A stretch of DNA of 64,000 nt from Icerya purchasi (lineage: Eukaryota; Arthropoda; Insecta; Hemiptera; Monophlebidae): assembly GCA_039619475.1 (NCBI GenBank), contig CM077115.1, positions 146,696,274-146,760,273 on the forward strand, in the 5' to 3' direction. How positions within the stretch are numbered: the stretch's first letter is position 1; each line of letters starts with the position of its first letter. Under the pieces are notes generated by a model. The model saw only the letters and a list, made by a program, of their open reading frames with translations. It searched no databases and had not been told where the DNA came from. Positions 56,670 through 64,000 of the stretch are shown piece by piece. Position numbers and translations under genes: made by a program.

Positions 56670-57202
56670 GAGTAATAATTTGCAGGTTTCTTGGTCTCCC
56701 CCCAAATACAATATAAAAGGGTATGCGGGCTTGAGTGCATGTGGCATAATAGAGCATAATTACCTATTTGATATTTGTATAGAGTATTTATTGTAGTTAA
56801 CTATGTTGCGTTGGACGTATATTATTCGGTTTTTAACATTAATAGCGCTACATTATGATTATTTCATCTGTGTTGTATTTGTTCTGCCGATTGTATATCT
56901 GGTTGTTTGTATGGGTTGGAATATGTTTGCGGTGATACTGTGTAATAATATTATTAGTAATAAATTTCCAGATCGGAAGTGTATACGTTTTGTTAAGAGG
57001 ATAAGATATTTGCTTCATTTAAGAAGATTGTTGTTTTATTTTATTAGTAATTGCTTAGTTTATAGTCGGACGTTGATATTATATTGTACGTTATATTTAT
57101 ACAATAAACGATAATAAGTGTTTGGGCACCCACAATATAGGCATTAGCCTCGTGGGACCCTTTACAGTTATTTCAAAAAAAAAAAAAAAAAAAAAAAAAA
57201 AA
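55784..57202 (+). mobile_element. Family B non-LTR retrotransposon, 5' truncated, nested in A7
   Basis: The 1.42-kb insertion begins TTCTACTATATTTGC just before its YADD box and ends in about 28 A (57175-57202). Joining the flanks gives IYPKNNLVPAYSSFLQDW, which continues family A ORF2 in the same way as copy A1, so the insertion site is exact to within an A-run. The TSD is probably hidden in that A-run. The 3' UTR contains GGCATTAGCCTCGTGGGACC just before the tail. It is Jockey/I-superfamily-like; the clade was not resolved. Confidence 0.85.
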
Positions 57203-58357
57203 CAATCTTGTCCCTGCATATTCTTCTTTCTTGCAAGATTGGCGTTTTTCCTCTAATAAGGTTCCCATTCTCTGCCACATTGCCTCGCGTCTTATTAAGT
57301 TTTCGCCCTTCATCCTACTTTCGATAAACTTCCATTTTTCCAGTTTGAGATATTAAATGTTATTCCTTCTCCTAATCTTTTTTCTTTGCCTTCTTATGTA
57401 AAATATCTCCCTGCTCATGCAACAGTTTATGAATTTAATCAGGCAGTTTCATCATTCTTTGCTAACCATACCCTAATTTTTACGGATGGGTCCAAAATGG
57501 CACACGGAGTGGGTGCATCTATCTACATTCCTACTCTTAACCATTCCAGCCTGTTCAAAATTCCTTCATTTTGTTCAATTTATTATGCGGAGACATTGGC
57601 ATTACTACGTGCCATTGAGCTCATTCCATCTTTTCCTCAATGTAAAATGTTCCTCCTAATTTCTGATTGCAAAAGCGCCCTTCAGTGTATATCCTCTCCA
57701 TATGTTCCTTCCTACTCTGATCCTATTATTCTGCGCATCCGATCACTGATTTTCAGCCTTTGCAGATTGCACTCATTAACCATCGACTTTCTTTGGATTC
57801 CTGGTCATGCCGGAATTGCGGGCAACGAAAAGGCGGATTATCTTGCTCGTTCGGCTATTTCTTCTGGGGGGCCAGTCGGGCGGATTCCTTCTCATGAATT
57901 ATTAAATATAGCAAAAAGTATCCAAAAGGCCAATTGGAAATCTTTTTATAAATCATCCTTCTCCAGTCCTAATTCACAATATTTTTCCATTCACCCTAAT
58001 CCACCTACTCAACCATGGTATCTACATTTTCCGCACCTTCCCCGATTCATCATATCTGCTATCTGTCGTCTTCGATCTGGTCACAGTCGACTTCCTGCTT
58101 CATTGATTCGTTTCTCCATAGTGTCCTCTCCTATTTGTCCGCTGTGTATCGATAACACAGTCGTTTGTGACTCTGATCATGTATTCTTTGAATGCTCCTC
58201 TTTATCATCGGAAAGGGCAGCTCTATACGCGGAGCTTCTCTCACATGATGTTCCAACTCCATATTGTGTGTCCTTTATTCTCTCATTACAGTCAACGTTG
58301 ATCATACCAATTGTAGCAAAATTCCTATCCTCTGTACTACATTATATTAATATCTAA
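57203..58357 (+). pseudogene. Family A RNase H domain and ORF2 C terminus (copy A7)
   Basis: This continues family A ORF2 beyond the family B insertion. A one-base frameshift lies near 57300 (SRLIKFS into the frame of HPTFDKLPFFQF). From about 57310 the frame is open to the stop at 58355-58357. RNase H motifs are complete: LIFTDGSKMAHG, YYAETLALL, LISDCKSALQ, and PGHAGIAGNEKADYLA. A Cys/His tail (CPLCIDNTVVCDSDHVFFEC) closes the protein. It is cut off from EN-RT by the insertion and the frameshift. Confidence 0.88.
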
Positions 58358-59133
58358 TCCCTTCAGTATTTCCCATTTTGGCATTCCTAACTTATCGTCT
58401 CCAGTGATTTCCAACGAACTCCTCTCTAAACGAAGAACACGCACTGATGTTGCAGTTACAGTCACAAACAGGCACAGCTCGCAGTTAATTTTGCGGGCTC
58501 GCTGTCGCATTTGCGGCCCTAACGGTAGATAGGTGAACTCCTTGTCAGCCGGCACTGCGGGCGCTGCTGTTGCAGTGTGGCCATAGTGTTCGGTGAAAAT
58601 TCTGCTCATTTCCTTTTAACAGAATGGTAGGCGCTGTTTCCGCAGTCGTCGCCATAAATATGATTAATGTTTCATAATTAAAAACTATAAACTTTGCTTT
58701 ATAGTGATGGAGAAAGTCATTGAACTTTCGGATAATTGTTTACGGACGCTAAGCGCTGTGTTCTATATAGGTTTCGTGCTTGATGGATCTAACTGCTTTT
58801 TAAACATCCCGTGTTTCTTCTTCCTTAATTATTTATAGCCAGATTCCTTTGTCCGTTTGTACTGTGGGCTCTGTAATTGCAGATGTGGCCATGGTATGGG
58901 ACAGCTAACTCCTTTTGCTCTTACCTTCGTCATTTCTTTTCTTTTCAGGATACATACGTTTGGCATTTTTCGACGTTGATTGTTATTGTTTCTCCATCTT
59001 TGGTATAGCATTCTTTGTCAGATTCCATTCCTTGTTACTCCTAATTGCTGCTATGTACACATGTTGATGGGTAATCGTCCGTTGCTGACAAGCCCAGGGA
59101 AAAACCCAAACAAGAAAAAAAAAAAAAAAAAAA
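58358..59133 (+). other. Family A 3' UTR and poly(A) tail
   Basis: Non-coding sequence between the RNase H stop and the tail. It has two related blocks (GTTGCAGTGTGGCCATAG near 58568 and ATTGCAGATGTGGCCATGG near 58877). The final bases before the tail (GACAAGCCCAGGGAAAAACC) resemble the end of copy A1 (GGCCAAGCCCAAAAAG). Confidence 0.7.
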
Positions 59134-59169
59134 AACATTAAATTTTTTATATTTTTTATTTAATTATTT

Positions 59170-59660
59170 TTATAAATATAATAATAAGATACAAAATTAA
59201 GAAAGAGATTCAAAAAAAGAATGTCTACAAATTACCAATTTGGATACATACAGAAAAAATCTACTAAACAGACAATTAGGATCAGTATGGACATAACTGA
59301 AACATACAGAAATAATGTTAATGAAAATCATAAATTAATTCTATTAATAAGCTTTGACATTAGTGAAACATTTGACAGGATAAAATGGTCGTCAATTTTA
59401 AACTGTCTAAAAGAAAACAAAATTCAGTTGGGCCTAATCAGCTCAATTAAAAGCTTTTTAAACAACAGAATAAAATGATTTTATAGAACAGATTATATAT
59501 GAATGGAAACTCACAGCTGGTGTGCTCCAAGGATCAGCTCTCCCGCCAATAATTTTCAACATAGCCATAGCGTAGATACATAAAGCAGCAAGAGTCAAAA
59601 CCAACATAAAATTAATAAGCTATGCAAATGATCTATTCAAAGCAGGGCTTCAAGCACTGG
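59170..59660 (+). pseudogene. R1-like RT fragment
   Basis: The open frame 59221-59478 reads YQFGYIQKKSTKQTIRISMD, ISFDISETFDRIKWSSILNC and LISSIKSFLNNRIK. After a frameshift come LTAGVLQGSALPPIIFNIAI and LISYANDLFKAG. These are RT blocks 2-5 with the QFGF, FDI.GAFD, G.PQGS and YADD motifs, the last two degraded. The W after the catalytic segment (DRIKWSS) resembles the DNVWW pattern of R1-type RTs. Confidence 0.65.
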
Positions 59661-59890
59661 AAATGCCAAGTTCTTCACACATACTTTTTTGTGTAACTTA
59701 CAGCGTCGTCTGCCCATTTTTTCAGTACCATCTGTAAAGCATTTACTTTCTGAGCGCACAGGCTTGTATCAAGTCCCATTGTTTGTAAATACTCTTGTGC
59801 ATCATTCATTTTATGTAGCACCGGTTGCTAGGAGCTCAAAAAACAAAGAAAGGAAAATGACTGCATCGCAATTAACAAAGTTTCTGTATT
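59660..59890. other. Unassigned segment, possible transposase trace on minus strand
   Basis: On the minus strand 59660-59830 gives LHKMNDAQEYLQTMGLDTS and further open sequence. It vaguely resembles helical segments of ZMYM1-like hAT proteins, but too weakly to name. Confidence 0.2.
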
Positions 59891-59895
59891 TGTTC

Positions 59896-60115
59896 TTGCG
59901 TTTAAGCTTTGAACTGTCTCTGACAGTTTTTCCAAAGTGACGATCATTACTAACGCTTTCCTTGATAACTCTTTCAAAATGCGTCCTGTTATGAGATCAT
60001 ACCCTGGTGCCTTCTTATTACTCAATTTCTTTATTACTCCATTGATTTCGCCTCGCAAAGTTAAATTGATTTTATTTGGTGGGTTATTTGAACAGCAAGA
60101 TGATTACATTCATTT
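59896..60115 (-). pseudogene. Jockey-like RT N-terminal fragment
   Basis: On the minus strand the frame reads EINGVIKKLSNKKAPGYDLI followed by TGRILKELSRKALVMI, the conserved I..L...KAPG.D.I block at the start of Jockey-type RTs. No downstream RT motifs follow. Confidence 0.75.
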
Positions 60116-60334
60116 AAAAAAATAGGATTCCCCGGTTCCGTCATAGAATAAATAATAAAAAGTTATGTGCTTATTTTAATCGGTCCGAATTGTGTAGGTG
60201 CGACAAAAATATGAAATGAAATGGTTCAAATTTTTACAAGATATTATTATTATGTATTGTGAAATTTTGCCGCCCCCTAAAAATTCCGCCCGAAGCAGAA
60301 CGCTCCTGCCGCCACCACTACGCTACACCACTGA

Positions 60335-60440
60335 TATATATCTATATATATTAATATATATATTTATACATATCTATATATATTTATATATATTTATTTA
60401 TATTTATATACATTTATATATATATATGAAAATTTATATA
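60335..60440. repeat. TATA/TTTATA microsatellite tract
   Basis: TATATATTTATA-type units. Immediately before it, CTACGCTACACCACTG (60319-60334) resembles the right-hand CTG terminus of a hAT element whose left end is not found. Confidence 0.7.
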
Positions 60441-60603
60441 AATACTTAAACCGATATAGGCGTTTCACGTTAAATCAACGGCCCTGTCCCCGAGCATAGC
60501 AGTACCCAAATTTTTTTTTCGCGATATATATACGAGATCGTCTATGAATCGTTTTTTGTCAAATGTATAGAGATACAAGTAGAAAACATATTAGGTTCAC
60601 AAG

Positions 60604-63300
60604 CAGTGCCGGATTAAGCAAGCGCGGGGCCCGTAGCAAATTCTATTGAGGGGCCGTTGATCTACTGAGTTCTTAAATATAAAGTGGTTAAACAATAATT
60701 CAGTACTCAATATGTTTATTTGCCGTCTATAGGTTAAAATTATGTTAGTGTTTAATAGTAAAGTAGATTACAATAGGCCCTGTTGGCCTTCGATAAGTAC
60801 AAAATGCCAGAGTTGAGATTGCCCTGGCAATTTAATGTAATTTTGATAAAAAACTAACATTTTAAAACTGACGATTAATAACGACTAACTTTTATTATTT
60901 TTTAAACTTTTAAAAAGTAACTTTTCTAGCTTTAATGCGTGCGAATTTAGAGATAATACGATACGAATATCAATTTCTCTGAGCAAATCATATTCTATAT
61001 TCATCAAAGAGAAATAATTCAGACGTTCTTGACTCATCGTGTTCCACCTTCATTCATTTTTTATACGCTTCAATGTTGAAAATGAACGTTCGCCACTGAC
61101 TAAAGTGGTCATGAGAAACAAATAAATGCGGAAAGCAATTTCTAAATTGGACAAATATGATTCTAATGAATTTTCCATTAGGAATTTATAATATAGAATT
61201 TCCAGAGCTTCGTTTTTTTTTAGTGTCACTTGCATCAGCCACATCCGTTTTCAGTAACTCAGCGAACTGCACTAATTCGTCGTTTAGACTGTCTTCCAAA
61301 TCATTTGCATAAGCACTGACCATAATTGGAATTTTTTTCAAAATCTCTTCTACTGTAATAGATTTTAACTGTTGAAATATTCTGAAAACACTATTAAGTT
61401 TTTGGTATGCTTTCATGCGCGTTTATCTAAAGCAGATAGTGTGTTATCAATAATGACAACAAATACCTCAATTTCAAACTGTTTACCAGGTGTTTCATTT
61501 TCAACAAATTCGTCAAGTGTACTGGAACCGCTAAAATGGTCATATTTTGTGTTTCGCTTGCGTCGTCTTAAAGTCTGTTACTGATATTCATGACAGCCTG
61601 TCAGATGCTTGGGTTTGCTTCAATATCTGAAAATTTGGATCGCATTGTTTGGACATATCCATATAATGATTCATAAAGGGCGTATCCTGTATTAAGGTCT
61701 ATATTAGACGATTGCAGCGACGCACTAATCGCTTGCACGCGTTTTAGGATACCATTCCATGTAATTGCCATTATTCCCGTTTCCAACTTATTCATCTTTG
61801 AAACTAGTCCGTAAGCTTGATTACGACACTCTGCCTTTTGATCTATATTATTGCAAATGTCATCCAACACTTGCTCGATAGTGGTAAAACCACATCATAA
61901 AAGTCCCTTCGTAGCATCAGCTCTGGCGGACATCTGGTATCTGACAACCTTTTCAAAATCGGAATTTTCGAAGTAAGAGCTGTCATAAGAAGACCCCAAC
62001 GATGTGTAGAAGCAGAAAAAAAAATTATAAAGATTTTCAATAAAATCGAAAAAAAAATAATGCTTCTGTACAACAGTCTGCAGTGCCTGTAGCAACTAAA
62101 TTTAATGAATGTGCAAGACAGAATATGTATTCTGCATACTTACTTATTCCTTTAATTCGTGCTTGCAAGCCGCTGTATTTTCCGCTCACGTTGCTGGCAT
62201 TATCGTAGCTTTTTCCACGAAAATCTTTGATATCAATGCCATTCTTACTTAAAAAATCTAGTAAACTTTGGGCAAGTTGTTCAGTTGTATGGCCTTCCAT
62301 TTCTAAAAACTTAAAAAATCTCTTAACTGGCCCAGATAGGGTAGAACATAGTGCACTATCAGAGTCAGTCGATCTACATGCGATATATCTGGAGTAGAAT
62401 CTAATGACACTGAACAGTACTTGGATCTCTTAATTTCGCAAATAATTCGATCTAGCATGCTTGATGCAACTAATTTGATAAATTCCTCGCATGTCGTTTT
62501 AGATAAATATGGCGTGTGTACTTTTCCTTTATGGGCATAGGTTTTAATATGTTGGGTCGTAAAAATGTCAAATTCGGAAAGTAATTCTAATAAACCTAAG
62601 TAATTCCCATCATGTGTTGAATCAATAATTTCATCACTACCCCGAAACGCAAGACTTCGTTCTGCTAAAAACTTTATTACTCCAATAATTCGTTTTAAAA
62701 GCATCTGCCGATAATTTTGTTCAGTCAGAATTTAGCTCACAAGTTGAGAATCGACACACGCATTCTTGTTTTTGCGATTTAACAGCGAAATTATATCTTT
62801 TCTATGCGGAGTGCTTTCTTCATGCCTTTTCAACAAATTGTTCGTATTCTTCCAGTCATCGAATCCATCTTTCGTAAACCGTGCCGACTGATTAATATCG
62901 GAATCTATAACTTTGCAAACAAAACAGAAAAGTCGCCCTTTAGTTTCTGAATAGCACAACCGATTTCTGACGTGAGTTTTATTAGTAGGTTTATGTTTAT
63001 AAGTGAAAAATGACTTTTGACAGAATCGTGAACTAATTTTTTTTTTTCATACATTTTCTTTGAACTTAAAAAGTCACTGTTCATATATTGCAGTTCGCTG
63101 CTTTCTTTTGCAATCCAATAATCTCTGTCAAAGTTTGCCGATTTAGCATCCCTGTCGGAGAATGCGACGTTTGCACACTGCCCGAAGAAACCTGAGAAAT
63201 TGAAATGATCTGCCTTGGAAATTGTCAAAAAATGTAATCTGACATTTATCATAATTATTATCATTATTTTCTAACACAGACAGCGTGATCATATATCGTC
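60604..63300 (-). mobile_element. ZMYM1-like hAT element, decayed; left end visible
   Basis: The left end CAGTGCCGGATTAAGCAAGC followed by GCGGGGCCCGT is the terminus I associate with ZMYM1-like hAT elements in arthropods. The transposase pseudogene lies inside on the minus strand. A right end (reverse complement GGATTTA..CACTG) and a TSD matching TTCACAAG (60596-60603) were not found before 64000, so the element is truncated or its right end has diverged. Confidence 0.65.
60885..63264 (-). pseudogene. ZMYM1-like hAT transposase pseudogene
   Basis: Order on the minus strand: N-terminal part (63264-62905); TTF-type zinc-finger region (CYSETKGRLFCFVCKV, then DGFDDWKNTNNLLKRHE); DUF4371-like region (62704-62303, YCSVSLDSTPDISHVDRLTL); then DFRGKSYDNASNVSGKYSGL and CLAHSLNLVATGTAD; helical region; and the dimerisation end (LVSGERSFSTLKRIKNE, stop, RWNTMSQERLNYFSLMNIE) to a stop at 60885-60887. 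At least six frameshifts or stops break it. Motif order matches ZMYM1-like hAT proteins of insects. Confidence 0.85.
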
Positions 63301-63319
63301 ATGGCGGCCGATCCGTCTC

Positions 63320-63460
63320 AATATTCAGCTTATTTTAATACCAAAATAGAACATGTCCTTTGAGAGCTCTTTTCGAAAAAAAAAAAAACAAAAAAAAAAC
63401 ATTTATCCTAGTTAAAAAAATATTTAGCTTATTTTAACCACAATGGAACATGTCACAATC
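63320..63460. repeat. 35-bp direct duplication
   Basis: ATTCAGCTTATTTTAATACC...GAACATGTC (63323-63358) recurs as ATTTAGCTTATTTTAACCAC...GAACATGTC (63421-63455). The interval holds a long A-run. Confidence 0.6.
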
Positions 63461-63634
63461 CTTTCTGAAAATTTGAACCGGGCACACCGTAAATTATTTG
63501 CGAACAAAATTGGTAACTATCTTACTATGTCAAGATTACGAAGTGGTTATGAGAAATTTAATTGCAAGAAATCTCTCATTACTTTTATAACTTACATAGA
63601 CTTATTACTAGAAAGTAATTTTTTTGGTATGTGA
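63443..63634 (+). CDS. Possible unidentified short ORF or first exon
   Basis: An ATG in a good context (CCACAATGG) opens 63 codons (MEHVTILSENLNRAHRKLF...) with normal residue composition, unlike most short frames here. Near the end, TTTTTTGGTATGTGA could be a splice donor (G|GTATGT). No family is recognised. The ATG lies within the second copy of a local duplication, which weakens the case. Confidence 0.2.
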   Translation: MEHVTILSENLNRAHRKLFANKIGNYLTMSRLRSGYEKFNCKKSLITFITYIDLLLESNFFGM

Positions 63635-64000
63635 TTGCTAAATTATAATAAAAATAATGTGAACTGTAAGTCCTACAAATAAATAGACAATTTCAACATT
63701 TTGAATCGAGCTATTTCAATACTGAGTGTCGAGTAAGAGTGCTCGCACATGTCAGACTTTTTGTAGAGCCACTTGTCAGACCGATTAAAATTCTATACAT
63801 TTATACGAGCGACTTTTTGTAGAACTTGTACGTTTATCTTATGAAATTATGACGTGTTTTATTTTCGCCAATGAAATATAATCGGATAAATATTGTCTAC
63901 AATGGATTGCCTTGGTTAAAAAGGTGTAACGTTTCACGTTTTAGCGACATAAAGTAAATTTAATATACCACGACTTAATAAGTTTCACTCAAAAAATTAC
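63635..64000. other. AT-rich sequence to the window end, no feature seen
   Basis: TTTTTGTAGA appears twice (63758 and 63813) within a short imperfect repeat. Nothing else is supported. Confidence 0.25.

Larger units (their letters stand above)
52561..59133 (+). mobile_element. Family A copy A7, best preserved, 5' truncated, with 10-bp TSD
   Basis: The insertion is bounded by AACATTAAAT at 52551-52560 and 59134-59143 and ends in poly(A) (59115-59133). It carries the 3' two thirds of gag, a complete EN-RT, a family B insertion (55784-57202), RNase H (57203-58357) and a 3' UTR of about 750 bp. Without the insertion it would be about 5.15 kb. The 5' truncation falls inside the conserved gag domain. 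Confidence 0.88.

Noticed and set aside
56803..57114. 103-codon hydrophobic ORF after the chimeric ORF2
   Set aside because: It lies in the 3' UTR of the nested family B element, has a composition typical of AT/TG-rich UTR sequence and matches no membrane protein I know.

Overview
This 64 kb window looks like repeat-rich DNA from an animal genome, most likely an arthropod and probably an insect. It is AT-rich, has no operon-like gene packing, and its long open frames all resemble transposable-element proteins: reverse transcriptases with AP-type endonucleases, gag-like zinc knuckles, RNase H, hAT and piggyBac transposases. I could not recognise one confirmed host gene, tRNA or rRNA. The order or species cannot be fixed from the sequence.

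The main theme is one non-LTR retrotransposon family, called family A here. It is I-clade-like: a gag with three zinc knuckles, an ORF2 with endonuclease (EN), reverse transcriptase (RT) and C-terminal RNase H, and a poly(A) tail. It recurs at least eight times: 0.9-3.9 kb (-), 3.9-8.5 kb (-), 12.1-12.6 kb (+), 14.8-15.0 kb (-), 15.1-16.2 kb (-), 24.1-24.3 kb (-), 28.5-29.0 kb (-) and 52.6-59.1 kb (+). The last copy is the best preserved. Its EN and RT are open and keep their catalytic motifs, and it is flanked by a 10-bp target-site duplication (TSD). A second, 5'-truncated retrotransposon (family B) has inserted into its ORF2 in frame, giving a 1162-residue chimeric ORF with two RT catalytic boxes.

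Other retroelement relics are: a CR1/L2-like copy nested inside the Asn-rich part of a family A gag (6.4-7.9 kb), two RTE-like pieces (8.5-9.6 and 30.3-30.7 kb), a gag-like piece (11.1-11.6 kb), an RT of the GMEFGLDKC type (14.35-14.8 kb), several Jockey-like pieces (19.9-21.4, 37.75-39.2, 39.4-40.2, 59.9-60.1 kb), an element with EN and an FADN box (21.8-23.0 kb), and an R1-like piece (59.2-59.6 kb).

DNA elements are abundant. The most notable is a 4001-bp hAT element (40293-44293) with an 8-bp TSD and an uninterrupted 640-residue BED-finger transposase. A Harbinger-like MITE is nested inside it. There are also five other non-autonomous hAT-like elements with exact or near-exact 8-bp TSDs, a decayed ZMYM1-like hAT (60.6-63.3 kb), a piggyBac fragment (52.0-52.4 kb), and an endonuclease fragment like those of Helentron-type elements (20.3-20.7 kb). 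A tRNA-related SINE family has three copies, one with a 14-bp TSD. A 231-bp-arm inverted repeat lies at 29.1-29.9 kb.

The long remaining stretches (25.3-27.1, 31.0-34.6, 34.9-36.9 and 44.3-50.6 kb) are AT-rich with nothing coding that I can support. No coordinated gene system is visible. The interest lies in nested insertion history, the apparently intact hAT, the chimeric retrotransposon ORF and several undescribed small element families.
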